64,000 nucleotides of DNA from Chitinivibrionales bacterium. Its GTDB lineage: Bacteria > Fibrobacterota > Chitinivibrionia > Chitinivibrionales > JANQEN01. The stretch spans positions 1-64,000 of the forward strand of contig JANQEN010000146.1 in assembly GCA_028278335.1 (NCBI GenBank), in the 5' to 3' direction. A program made the translations under genes and the position numbers. Shown piece after piece: positions 9,790-19,004 of the stretch. The notes beneath the pieces were generated by a model that worked only from the letters and a program-made list of their open reading frames with translations, made no database searches and had not been told where the DNA came from. How positions within the stretch are numbered: position 1 is the first letter of the stretch; every line of letters begins with the position of its first letter.

Positions 9790-11235
9790 ATGACTTTGAA
9801 AAGTATCACTCTCTGGCTCGTTGTTAGCCTTTGTATCTTCAGTGGTTGTACCACACGAAGTGCAAAGCGGGTAACGCTTTTTGAAAACACACTGGCCTCG
9901 CAAGATTATACAAAAGGTATAGAGACGGTAAAGAAGAATACCAAGCTCTATGGTAAGCTTAACCGATCTCTCTACTGGCTTGATCTCGGTTTGCTTCATC
10001 ATTATAATGGTGAGTACCAGGAGAGTATTGTAAGTTTACAAAAGGCTGAGACGATACTTGACAACCTCTATACTCGGTCTGTGCTAAATGAAGCGGCTAG
10101 TATCGCAACCAATGATAATATCCGTCCCTATAAAGCAAAGCGATATGAGCAGATTCTGCTGCACCAATTTCTCGCCTTTAATTACCTTGCTAAAAATGAG
10201 TTTGACGAAGCATTGGTTGAAAGCAGAAAAGTACAGTTGGTCTTTGACCGATTTAAATCCAAGGATAAAAAGCGCAACAAATACAATGACGACGGTATGT
10301 CTCATTTTTTATCCTCTATCGTGTATGATGCTCAAAATGAGATCGACGATGCGGTAATTTCCCTGTATAAATCAGCCTCTGCGTACATAAATGGTCCTAT
10401 ACAAATACCAGCGATGGTTCAAAATGTTGCCTACCATCGCTTTGTAGAAGAGGAGCGGGAAACGGATATTAAACAATTGGCACTCGCCTCTTCGAAACAA
10501 AAGAGTGAAGTTGTTGGTGCTGCAAAGGATCAAACAGAAATAATTGTTATAGGATATGCAGGACAATGTCCAATTTTAGAAGAGAGTGTTTTCTGGGGTA
10601 CCTATGTTGTTGACGGAATGCTTGTTTTACACTATCGAGGACCAGAGGGAGATACCATTGTCTCATCTATGCCTGCACCTCCCCTTCCAGAAGTAGAAAA
10701 TGAATCGGAAAATCAGGGCAAAACCGTTTCCGGCTCAACCTTCCATATAAAGTTTGCCATTCCAACCTTGGTCAATCGTCAATCACTGGTTAATCGCTTC
10801 TCCCTGTCAACTGCAAGTCTTCCAGGACAAAACTTTACAAGCACCTCTTTGACAGATACAGATCTCCTGCTTAAAAGAGATATGGCAGACAACCAATTAA
10901 AAACAGTTTCCAGAACAGCACTGCGGGTTGTACTACGCACCATCGCCGCACAGAAGGCAAAAAAGGAGATGCAGACCGAATCGGGTCTGGCCAATCTATT
11001 GATCAATATTGGCACCGATATTTTATCAGATCAATTGGAAAAGGCCGATACCCGTCTCTGTCTCTTTTTCCCAAAAACGATCCACATAACACGCATTCCA
11101 GTAAGTCCAGGCACCCATACTATTGAAGCGGAAGCTCTTGGAAAAGATGGAGTCTCTCTTGACAAAAAGATTTGGGATTCTATTAGTGTTTCCAAAGGAA
11201 AGAAGCGTTTTCTTTTTTATCCATTACTTAAATAA
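9790..11235 (+). CDS. COG3014-like TPR lipoprotein
   Basis: 481-residue lipoprotein with lipobox FSGC (Cys20). Residues 25-210 form TPR-like hairpins (LYWLDLGLLHHYNGEYQESI; then the FDEALVESRKV helix), followed by a beta-rich domain to the end. This architecture matches COG3014, an uncharacterised periplasmic lipoprotein family. It lies 11 bases after lpoB, so the two are surely co-transcribed. No catalytic motif is seen. A good ribosome site is missing before the ATG at 9790, which fits coupling to lpoB. Confidence 0.7.
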   Translation: MTLKSITLWLVVSLCIFSGCTTRSAKRVTLFENTLASQDYTKGIETVKKNTKLYGKLNRSLYWLDLGLLHHYNGEYQESIVSLQKAETILDNLYTRSVLNEAASIATNDNIRPYKAKRYEQILLHQFLAFNYLAKNEFDEALVESRKVQLVFDRFKSKDKKRNKYNDDGMSHFLSSIVYDAQNEIDDAVISLYKSASAYINGPIQIPAMVQNVAYHRFVEEERETDIKQLALASSKQKSEVVGAAKDQTEIIVIGYAGQCPILEESVFWGTYVVDGMLVLHYRGPEGDTIVSSMPAPPLPEVENESENQGKTVSGSTFHIKFAIPTLVNRQSLVNRFSLSTASLPGQNFTSTSLTDTDLLLKRDMADNQLKTVSRTALRVVLRTIAAQKAKKEMQTESGLANLLINIGTDILSDQLEKADTRLCLFFPKTIHITRIPVSPGTHTIEAEALGKDGVSLDKKIWDSISVSKGKKRFLFYPLLK

Positions 11236-11248
11236 ATAGCTATACCAT

Positions 11249-11282
11249 AAAAAAAAGTGGCCCCCATTTCTGAGAACCACTT
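11249..11282 (-). terminator. Rho-independent terminator of the 11314-12195 lipoprotein gene
   Basis: On the minus strand an 11-pair stem (AAGTGGTTCTC with GGGGGCCACTT, including three G-U pairs) with loop AGAAAT is followed directly by a run of T. It begins 32 bases after the stop of the minus-strand lipoprotein gene. The plus-strand side lacks a U tract, so it acts mainly on the minus strand. Confidence 0.8.
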
Positions 11283-11313
11283 ATAAAACAAATAATTAAT
11301 CTGTAAACTAACT

Positions 11314-12195
11314 CTACTTAGCAACCTTCATATCAATGGTACCAGTTGCACCGGCAACCTGTGCTGATATGTGCATGAGAACCAGTGCACCCTGATCGGT
11401 CTTTGCAATAAAAACATTATCCTTTTTACAGTCAACTGAGGTTGCTGCTTCTGAGGGCTCTTGCCAAATTTGCGCCAGGGCTTCCTTTGTTTTAATGGCA
11501 GTAAATTGAGCTGGTGTTAACTTAGTGTCATAAAACTTTGTTTGATTTGGATTTGCCCAATCTTTGGCAAAGGTAAAATTACTGGCCTTAGCATGATGAG
11601 GCGAAAAGAGCTTTTCAATATTATCAACACCAGAATAAGCATAGCACACATCAATCTTAGATACATTTTGATCTGCCTCTGCCTTAAGCATTACCTTAGG
11701 TTGATCCAAATCTATTGAACTTCCAATTGTAGCATTCTGGTTAGCGCCGGCTTGAATTGTATTTATTGCAACTGGTGTACCTCCACCAGTGACGGTAAAT
11801 TCCTTTGAAGCGACACTCTCGTAAGAACCTGAAGCAGCAGTTATCTGTAATTTATAGGTACCTGCCGCAACACCAGTTTTAGCACCAACAGTGGTACTCA
11901 AATCATCCTTCAGGTCCACTTTTTTCTTCCCTGTATATGCAGAGGTGTAATTCACTGAAAAAGTAGTTGTGACATCATTGCCGCTTCCATCCAACACAGC
12001 CATGGTAACATTGGTGAGATCTGCATCAGCCTTAATATCTCCGGTAACAGCCCCTGCAGCACCACCAACAACAACAGCGCCAATACTCTCAATAGTAATG
12101 GTGATTGATGTTGCCCCTACAGGATCATCACCTAAACAACCGGTTAAAATGGGAATTAGCATTCCAACACTGAGTAAAGCAATGAGCTTTTTCAT
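11314..12195 (-). CDS. Secreted lipoprotein with Ig-like N-terminal region, function unknown
   Basis: 293-residue lipoprotein. The signal peptide ends at LTGC (Cys20). Residues 30-140 are beta-rich, Gly/Ala/Thr-rich and Ig-like (SITITIESIGAVVV ... YKLQITAASG). A second domain (145-293) contains two cysteines that may pair and a WQEPSEAATSVDC stretch. I do not recognise the family. A strong AGGAGG ribosome site lies before the ATG and a good terminator follows the stop, so it is a stand-alone, probably well expressed gene. Surface or periplasmic location is inferred from the lipobox. Confidence 0.7.
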   Translation of the reverse strand: MKKLIALLSVGMLIPILTGCLGDDPVGATSITITIESIGAVVVGGAAGAVTGDIKADADLTNVTMAVLDGSGNDVTTTFSVNYTSAYTGKKKVDLKDDLSTTVGAKTGVAAGTYKLQITAASGSYESVASKEFTVTGGGTPVAINTIQAGANQNATIGSSIDLDQPKVMLKAEADQNVSKIDVCYAYSGVDNIEKLFSPHHAKASNFTFAKDWANPNQTKFYDTKLTPAQFTAIKTKEALAQIWQEPSEAATSVDCKKDNVFIAKTDQGALVLMHISAQVAGATGTIDMKVAK

Positions 12196-12530
12196 ACATC
12201 CTCCTATGAAAAAAGTATTTAGATATTATAGTTATTGTTTTATTGAATTATCTGTAAATACCGGTTTTTGTAGCTTATCAAAAATATACATCAAATGTTA
12301 CTAATAATAAATATCTCTGTTAGATTTTGTACCTGGATAATAATCCTATATTTAATCATTATATAGTTTAGTACTTACACTGGCTATAATATATCTCCAA
12401 ATCTAGGTTCTTCTGAATAGTAATGACGAACAGAAACTAGGTAAGTGCTACGATAAATGGAAACTTTTTGCATTAACTGATTTATTTTAAATGTTAGACG
12501 GTATATGTTAAAATTACCCTGGATCTGCTT
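12196..12530. other. Divergent intergenic region, no gene seen
   Basis: 335 AT-rich bases between two divergent genes. It must hold both promoters, but I see no pair of boxes good enough to name. A weak inverted match (AGTACTTAC near 12370 against GTAAGTGCT near 12440) is too short to call. Confidence 0.4.
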
Positions 12531-13289
12531 ATGAAACACTTATCAGCCTTCATATTAGCTCTCTCCCTCATATCAACAAACTTTGCAGAACATAAGGATA
12601 ATTGGCACTTTTCTATTTCCTGGGGAAAAGAATTCAACTATATAAAAACCTATTCTGGTGACTATTTAACCATCCAGGCCTTATGTTATGATAAAGACAA
12701 TCTCTATCTTTACGATCTGTCAAACCGAACAATTGCCCTTTTTAATTCTGCAGGTAACCTAATGTCGAAGGTCTCTTTAGCATCAATTGGACGACGAACC
12801 TATGTGGGAGATGACTTTGTCATTTACAGGGGAAAGGCCTATTTCCTCAACACTGTTGATAAGAGAATTGAAATCTTCTCCCTCAAATCTGGTGCCTTAG
12901 TAAATTCAGTATCCTATCCAACTGATTTTCTTTCCTTTGAGAGGAAAAGACGAAAAAGAATAATTACTCGAATCTTTATTGATGCAGATAATCTAGTACT
13001 GGGAAATGCCTACCATCTCTTTGAATTTGACATCCAAACTAAAAAATGTACTCCTATTGATAAAGATACAAGACCTCCTGGTGACAGTACTTTCGACCTC
13101 TATTTGCCGGGGATCACAAAATCAGGGCAAGAGACAAACCTGCGGTTCAAACAATCTCTCTTTAGGGCATACCAAAGCCCTATTCCTATTCAGGGCAAGC
13201 AGTACTTTGTTGCAGATGCCATTCCCTATGGTATTTCCATCAGCCTTAAAGGTATAGTCATAGCTCCCTTAGAGAAGGTACGAAAGTGA
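12531..13289 (+). CDS. Secreted propeller-like protein, function unknown
   Basis: 252 residues with a cleavable signal peptide (about 1-19). The body repeats four-stranded units with DKDNLYLYDLSNRTIALFNS-type strands (DNLYL, DKRIEIFSL, ADNLVLGNAYHLFEFDI). This resembles NHL or six-bladed propeller repeats, although only part of a propeller is present. No enzyme motif is seen. Its stop overlaps the GTG start of the peptidase-like gene downstream by four bases (GTGA), so the two are coupled and probably work together. Confidence 0.6.
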   Translation: MKHLSAFILALSLISTNFAEHKDNWHFSISWGKEFNYIKTYSGDYLTIQALCYDKDNLYLYDLSNRTIALFNSAGNLMSKVSLASIGRRTYVGDDFVIYRGKAYFLNTVDKRIEIFSLKSGALVNSVSYPTDFLSFERKRRKRIITRIFIDADNLVLGNAYHLFEFDIQTKKCTPIDKDTRPPGDSTFDLYLPGITKSGQETNLRFKQSLFRAYQSPIPIQGKQYFVADAIPYGISISLKGIVIAPLEKVRK

Positions 13290-14236
13290 AGAGACATACT
13301 CTGCTTATAGTTTTAGCTCAGCTTTTCATCTCTTTGTTACATCCACTTTATAGCTGGCCCATAGACAGTGTCTTATCTCGCGGTGATAGCAGTGTTTCTA
13401 TCGCCTGGACCCCAGACTCAATAAATACCAACCCAGCCTGGTATGTTAAATATGGAACCCAATGCACTGGATCTGACACGATCTATCTCCATAGCGACTT
13501 TTTACCCGATCGTACCTACCGAGGCGTAGCTTACTCCTATGGTGGCGAAGATCCCTGGGATCTCTTCCGCGATCGAGTTGAACAGGGTTTCTTAGTTGGC
13601 TCCCACTCCTGTCATTATAACGAGTATGGTGATCCCAGCGATACTATCGCCGGTACAGACTGCTCAGGTTTCCTCTGCTATATCTGGAATGCTCCCCGCA
13701 TGTCAACACGAGGACTCTTAAGTAGCCCCCTCTTTAATAAAATTGACAAGAAAGATCTTCGCACTGGTGATGGTCTTGTTAAGGCGAGCTCCTCCCATGG
13801 CTTTCATGCAGTATTTGTTGTGGAAGCTGACGTGCCTTCAGAAATGGTTATCTGGGAAGCCTCTTCAACAGTATTTGGGTGTCGAGAGCGGATCACTGAT
13901 CTTTCTGATCCTTATTGGGAGCCCTATACAGCTCTTCGATACCCGGACCTAATCTCCATACGAAATAACACAGAAATTGATCGCACGATAAATTCTTTGG
14001 CCACGACCAAGAGAGGTGCAAAGGGTGCCATTACTCTTAAAACTCTTTTGCCATATGATGTATTAGCCCGGGTGTATACCCTCCAAGGTCAACTTCTAAG
14101 AGAACAGCATATCCCCAAGGGAGTTACAAATAGTATACTATATACGAATAATCATGGTATTGGCGCGATGTACATTGTAACCCTGTATCATAATGAACAA
14201 ATACTCATTTCCAAACCAATAATTCTCTGTGATTAA
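13286..14236 (+). CDS. Secreted NlpC/P60-like cysteine peptidase with possible T9SS sorting tail
   Basis: 316 residues from a GTG start overlapping the upstream stop. It has a signal peptide (1-23), then an NlpC/P60-like core with GTDCSGF (Cys126 as nucleophile) and GFHAVFVVE (His174) after a LRTGD strand, in the order expected for a papain-like cell-wall hydrolase. Residues about 240-316 form a separate beta domain (ARVYTLQGQLLREQ ... GIGAMYIVTLYHN) that resembles type IX secretion type-A sorting domains. A peptidoglycan or peptide amide-bond role is inferred from the family. The sorting-domain reading is tentative. Confidence 0.65.
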   Translation: MKRHTLLIVLAQLFISLLHPLYSWPIDSVLSRGDSSVSIAWTPDSINTNPAWYVKYGTQCTGSDTIYLHSDFLPDRTYRGVAYSYGGEDPWDLFRDRVEQGFLVGSHSCHYNEYGDPSDTIAGTDCSGFLCYIWNAPRMSTRGLLSSPLFNKIDKKDLRTGDGLVKASSSHGFHAVFVVEADVPSEMVIWEASSTVFGCRERITDLSDPYWEPYTALRYPDLISIRNNTEIDRTINSLATTKRGAKGAITLKTLLPYDVLARVYTLQGQLLREQHIPKGVTNSILYTNNHGIGAMYIVTLYHNEQILISKPIILCD

Positions 14237-14343
14237 TGCATGAGCAAAATAACCACCTAACAGGGCTGTGCAAAATGGATGGATCAATGGTACTATGTTA
14301 CAGTGGAATTAACTCTACCTTAGACAACACATAGGGAGACACT

Positions 14344-17214
14344 ATGGCAATTGGCAAACCAGTAAAAATCATCGGTATTCTCTTTTTGGTAATTCTCCTA
14401 GTTATTATAGGAGGGGCGATAACCCTTATGATCATGTTCCCACCGGTAAAAATCAAGGACATGACGCTCCCCTATCTGGAAACAAGTGTTGGTCGTGAGG
14501 TTGCCGTAGAAAAAGTTGGATTCACCTTTTATCCAATCTTTGGTATTAAACTTAAGGGACTCTCTGTTGAAAACACAAGCCGGGAAGGCTTTGAACAGGG
14601 CCCCTTCTTTCGGATTGAAAATTTCCTACTTAAAATAAAGGTCATTCCCCTCCTTAAAAGAAAACTGGAAATTGCCTCGATTATATTTGACAAGCCAGAG
14701 ATCCTTATTGAAATTGACAAGGAGGGCCGATTCAATTTCGACGACCTTGCCTTTATGCAACAGGAAAAGAAAAAAGGCAAAGAACCTGTTGAGCAAGATA
14801 GGGACAAGCCTAAAAAGGGGCCAGCCCTTCCCATACCATTGACACTGGAAGAATTCAAAATTGTCAAGGGAACTATCAAATACTTTGACCATAAGGCTAA
14901 TCGGTTTATAACCTTTGGTGACGTTTCTCAGGAAGTCGATTTTTCAATTGACAAAAAGCTTGAAGATGTAAAAAGCTCGGGCGAATTGGTACTTAGTGGT
15001 ATTTCTGTCAAAACCGGCGAGATCCCTAAGCCTCTCTCAAATGTCTCCTTTACTCTTAGTCATGATGTTGGCGTCAATGTAACAGAGGGATCAGTTTCTG
15101 TAAACTCAATACGACTCTCGCTTCAAAAGATCTTTATAAATCTCACCGGTGATATAAAAAACTTCAATGAGCAACCAGAGATAAACATCGCGGTCAACTC
15201 CGATAAAATTCTAATCGCCGATGTCATCAAAGAGATTCCTGTTGAACTTGCCCCGATTGTGGCAAAACTACAGGCCCAGGGATTCATAAAACTGGCACTC
15301 AATCTTGCGGGAACGGTCGATTCAACGGGCATGCCTGATGTAAAGGGAACACTCGCTCTGGGCAAGGGACACATCAAGTACGCAGACCTGCCAAAAACTA
15401 TCAGTAACATCCACGCCGATGTCCACTTTACTCACAATAGATTGGAAATCACCAAACTGGGATTTACCTTTGGCAATAATCCCGTTATGCTCAGGGCACT
15501 GGTTTGGGATTTTAAGCAACCCAATATTGATGGCGCCTTTAAAGGAACCTTTAACCTGGCCGACATTAAGGACTTTGTACCACTCCCCGAAGGCACAGCA
15601 CTCTCTGGAATCATTCAATCAAATATCAAGGCCAAAGGTAAGCTTGATCCAGAAAACCCTGATCAACTCTGGGTCGATGGCACTGTCGCCCTTACCAACC
15701 TTAAGATAAAAACACCTGAGCTTGCAAAGGAAGTAAATATTAATGGCACCGTCAATGTAACACCCCGACAGATCAAAAATAAGCTTGCCCTGGGTGTTGG
15801 CACCTCGGATATTCAAATCAATTCCAACGTCTCCGATTATCAAACGCTTATTGTCTCGGACTCTACTAAAAAGGGACCCCGTCCAAAAATCACCTTTTCT
15901 GTGGTCTCAACCTTACTCAATCTCAGTGACCTATTAAAGGAAAACCAACAAGCTTCCACCGAAAAATCTTCCACCCCTTCAAATACAAGCTCAACACCAC
16001 CACCGGTCATGGCCGCGCCCCTTCCCGGTGTTGACATGCAGGGCTCCTTTACCTGTAAGAAATTTGTCTATGAGAATGTTGCAATGACAGACTTTAACAC
16101 CAACCTTAGTTCAGTGAAAGATGTGATGACAGTGGCCACCAAGGCGAATATTTACAAAGGAAGCATGTCAAACAACTTACGCCTCAATGCTAAGAACATT
16201 AACAATGTTTCCCTATCCAACAAATTCAATGTTTCAAATATTGATGTTAATGAATTTATCTCCAATTTTAACAACCTCCTTTCTGAAAACAAGGCACTTT
16301 TCAATGATGTAAAGAAAATGGATAACGCCCTTACCGGTACACTCTCTTTAGACTCGGATATCAAGTGTGCAGGAAGAACAAGTCAGGATATGATCAACTC
16401 CTTAGATGGTGTGATTAACATGCGCATCAGCAATGGAGAAATCAAGGGTGGCGCCATTACCCAAAGTATTGGTAAAGCTGCTGGAGGGATTATGCGGGTA
16501 AGTGAGCCGGTGATTAAAAATGTTCCCAACGGTGCCAACATACTTGGTTTTTTAACGTTAGGCACCCTCTCATTTCGAAGCTATAAGCAGAAACTCATCC
16601 TTCGCGATCAATTCGTTATCTTTGATCCTTCCACGCTCAGTGCCTCCTCCATAGGAGACTGGGAAATTGATGGTAAAGTCGGTTTTGATGGTGCTTTGGC
16701 AATTAATTTGGCAAACAAACTTCCCAAGGGGATCTCTTCAAAAATCCTCAAGGTCCAAAATAAGTTACGCAGCTCCTCTACTGGATTGCTTAAGCAGGGT
16801 GAAAAGGAGCTTGGTAAGGTAATCAGTCTTAAGGCAAGCAAAGCCTTGGGTGGCCTTGTCTCAAAGGAACTTAACAAAACTATGATCCAGGAAGATAAAG
16901 AGGGGCGGGTCACAGCTCTTTACAAACTGGGTGGAACTGCAGGCGCGCCAAAAATTGCCAGTGCTAAATTTAAAACCGGTAGAAGTAGCACCTCTTCTAC
17001 CAAGAACCAACAAAAATCTCCCACCCCTAAAGACGTAGCTAAAGAGAAGACCAAGGAAGTAAAGAAGGAAGTTAAAAAGGTGGTGCAACAACAGAAAAAG
17101 GTTGTACAAAAGGAGGTCAATAAAGAGGTACAACAGCAGAAGAAGGTTCTGGAAGATAAGTCAAAGCAACTTAAAAAAGAGGCGCAGAAGAAGTTAAAAA
17201 AGCTTTTTAGATAG
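14344..17214 (+). CDS. AsmA-like envelope protein with basic coiled tail
   Basis: 956 residues. An N-terminal transmembrane helix (about 8-33) anchors a large periplasmic beta-rich region that opens with the AsmA signature (YLETSVGREVAVEKVGFTF, then IRIS-like strands). The AsmA C-terminal-like domain lies around 640-830. The family is implicated in lipid transport or control of outer-membrane biogenesis. Residues 880-956 are an unusual Lys/Gln/Val-rich coiled tail with repeated KKEVKKVVQQQKK-like heptads. A GGGAGA ribosome site precedes the ATG. Upstream distance (107 bases) suggests its own transcription unit. Confidence 0.8.
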   Translation: MAIGKPVKIIGILFLVILLVIIGGAITLMIMFPPVKIKDMTLPYLETSVGREVAVEKVGFTFYPIFGIKLKGLSVENTSREGFEQGPFFRIENFLLKIKVIPLLKRKLEIASIIFDKPEILIEIDKEGRFNFDDLAFMQQEKKKGKEPVEQDRDKPKKGPALPIPLTLEEFKIVKGTIKYFDHKANRFITFGDVSQEVDFSIDKKLEDVKSSGELVLSGISVKTGEIPKPLSNVSFTLSHDVGVNVTEGSVSVNSIRLSLQKIFINLTGDIKNFNEQPEINIAVNSDKILIADVIKEIPVELAPIVAKLQAQGFIKLALNLAGTVDSTGMPDVKGTLALGKGHIKYADLPKTISNIHADVHFTHNRLEITKLGFTFGNNPVMLRALVWDFKQPNIDGAFKGTFNLADIKDFVPLPEGTALSGIIQSNIKAKGKLDPENPDQLWVDGTVALTNLKIKTPELAKEVNINGTVNVTPRQIKNKLALGVGTSDIQINSNVSDYQTLIVSDSTKKGPRPKITFSVVSTLLNLSDLLKENQQASTEKSSTPSNTSSTPPPVMAAPLPGVDMQGSFTCKKFVYENVAMTDFNTNLSSVKDVMTVATKANIYKGSMSNNLRLNAKNINNVSLSNKFNVSNIDVNEFISNFNNLLSENKALFNDVKKMDNALTGTLSLDSDIKCAGRTSQDMINSLDGVINMRISNGEIKGGAITQSIGKAAGGIMRVSEPVIKNVPNGANILGFLTLGTLSFRSYKQKLILRDQFVIFDPSTLSASSIGDWEIDGKVGFDGALAINLANKLPKGISSKILKVQNKLRSSSTGLLKQGEKELGKVISLKASKALGGLVSKELNKTMIQEDKEGRVTALYKLGGTAGAPKIASAKFKTGRSSTSSTKNQQKSPTPKDVAKEKTKEVKKEVKKVVQQQKKVVQKEVNKEVQQQKKVLEDKSKQLKKEAQKKLKKLFR

Positions 17215-18221
17215 CCGCAAAAATTCATAGCGATTCTTGTAAACATATTATGTCATCATTTGCAGGGATAGACCTTGAAATCAAAATGAGTACGATGTGT
17301 TCTTCGCTTATTAAACAATAACTAATGAAATCATCCCCTTCATTAAAAGCAGCCATGCATTAACGTAATGGAACCCCATTTCCCAAAACAACACTCTCTT
17401 CTACACTGAATTAATTGAGTTGGTACCATAGAGCATAACCTTTCAAAGGAATTGTTATTGAATTGTTTAATACTAAAACTTTGAACAAATTGTTTACTCT
17501 TACATTGTTTAAATTGGTAAGTATAGAACAATCATTTAAAAATGATTGGTAGAATTGGGGAGAACCCATCCAATTGATTGAATCACAATTGTCACAAAAA
17601 GCAAAGAGACAAAAAACTGATTAATTGCCTTGGTAACGTTGTGCAAGAGCGCCACAACTGGTTGTGACGCTTTCCCAAAAAGGGGAAGCCGTTCCAAAGA
17701 GCTGTGGCGCTCTTGGCAAAAAGGGGAAAGCGATAAAAATATCCTTTATGCCGTGTCTCCAAAAGTGGCAATGACCTCTCAATCAATTGGGGCGTCTTTG
17801 CAAAAAGTGGGAAGCCTATATATCCGTTGTTAGCCTTATTGCAAAAAGTGACAGGCTCTCCCAAAGGGTTGCGGCGGCATTTCCATTTTGGGAAGCTAAA
17901 CCTTAATTGATTTGAGACGCTCTCCCAAAAACTGCAAAGAGGTTTTAACCAGTTGTAGCGCTCCTACAAAAAATACCAAGCGCAAAAAAAGAGTTGGGAC
18001 GCTCTTGCACCTTTTCACGCTGAACAATATTTTGTTTTTTCCAAGTATTACCAAATTGTTTTAGGGAAAATGGCGATCTGTCTATAATGGAAAAATTGTA
18101 TGCCTGGCAATGAAGCATTGTCAATAATACAACCCAATGAATAATTTTCAATTCAATCACTCTGGTATACACTATTTTTCAGCTCCGGTACTACTACAAT
18201 ACAAGAAAGGTATTTACGTTA
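17215..18221. other. One-kilobase gene-free gap
   Basis: No believable gene on either strand. The outer parts (17215-17640 and 18011-18221) are AT-rich with many CAATTG and TTGTTT words and show nothing else I can name. The central 370 bases hold the repeat array listed separately. Short open frames here are by-products of the repeat. Confidence 0.6.
17641..18010. repeat. Degenerate ~41-bp tandem hairpin repeat array with inverted first copy
   Basis: Nine direct copies begin near 17665, 17705, 17751, 17790, 17830, 17871, 17914, 17956 and 17997 (spacing 39-46). The core reads roughly TTG-n-GACGCTCTTGCAAAAAG and then GGGAAGC. Most copies fold into an imperfect hairpin over the A-rich loop; the first is GCTTTCCC-AAAAA-GGGGAAGC. 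An inverted partial copy (GTGCAAGAGCGCCACAACTG) starts the array and mirrors its end (GACGCTCTTGCAC), so the whole block has imperfect ~19-base inverted ends. No target duplication is visible. Function unknown. Confidence 0.65.
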
Positions 18222-19004
18222 ATGCCAAAAAAATTAGAAATAGCAAAAACCGCTGCTTTAGAAGCTGGAAACATTGTACTTGATCATAGTTCCAATATAC
18301 AAATTGATTACAAAGAGACCCAGAACCTTGTAACGCAGGCTGATCTTGCTGCAGAAAAACAGATCCTCGAAATACTCAAGAACCACTATCCGGACCACGC
18401 CTACCTCTGCGAAGAGACAGCCCATGATACCGATGTACTCAGCGATCACCTTTGGATTATTGATCCTCTGGATGGGACAAACAACTTTGCCAATGGAATT
18501 CCTCAATTTTCCATATCAATTGCCTATGCAGAACAGGGAGAAGTTTTGTGTGGGGTTGTGTATGACCCCAATAGAAGAGAGCTTTTTTCCGCAATAAAGG
18601 GTAAAGGGGCCCGATTAAATGATCGTGCGATTAGTGCTTCAAAAAAAACAAGTCTCGATCAATCAATTGTAAGTACTGGCTTTTATTACGATAGAGGCAC
18701 CATTATGGAGAAAACCTTGAACACGGTCCATGCTCTATTTAAAAGGAATATCCGAGGCCTTCGTCGCATGGGTAGTGCAGCCTTAGATTTGGTGTGGGTT
18801 GCCTGCAGCCGTTATGATGCGTTTTTTGAGTATAAACTGAGTCCCTGGGACTTTGCCGCTGGTATTCTCATTATAAAAGAGGCCGGTGGTGTGTGTCATA
18901 ATATTGATGGCGCAGCAATGACCTTACAATCAAAGGGAATCATCTGTGCTGCACCACAACTCATTGATCAATTTTTATCTGTTGCAAAGTGGAACGATGG
19001 ATAG
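18222..19004 (+). CDS. suhB: Inositol-monophosphatase-family phosphatase
   Basis: 260-residue cytosolic Mg2+-dependent sugar/inositol phosphatase. Metal-site motifs are intact: EE at 64-65, DPLDGTNNF starting at residue 81, and LSPWDFAAGILIIKEAGG near 207 with its aspartate. Length is normal for IMPase/SuhB. The true substrate (inositol-1-phosphate, fructose-1,6-bisphosphate, PAP or a histidinol phosphate) cannot be read from the sequence. The gene stands alone between two repeat-bearing gaps. Confidence 0.88.
   Translation: MPKKLEIAKTAALEAGNIVLDHSSNIQIDYKETQNLVTQADLAAEKQILEILKNHYPDHAYLCEETAHDTDVLSDHLWIIDPLDGTNNFANGIPQFSISIAYAEQGEVLCGVVYDPNRRELFSAIKGKGARLNDRAISASKKTSLDQSIVSTGFYYDRGTIMEKTLNTVHALFKRNIRGLRRMGSAALDLVWVACSRYDAFFEYKLSPWDFAAGILIIKEAGGVCHNIDGAAMTLQSKGIICAAPQLIDQFLSVAKWNDG

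Noticed and set aside
17592-17864. Open frames of 67-90 codons on both strands (repeating FPLFAK-like words)
   Set aside because: They only translate the ~41-bp repeat, and both strands are open for the same reason. No start site support.
17641-18010. CRISPR array
   Set aside because: Copies are degenerate and contiguous, with no constant repeat and no unique spacers, and no cas genes are near.
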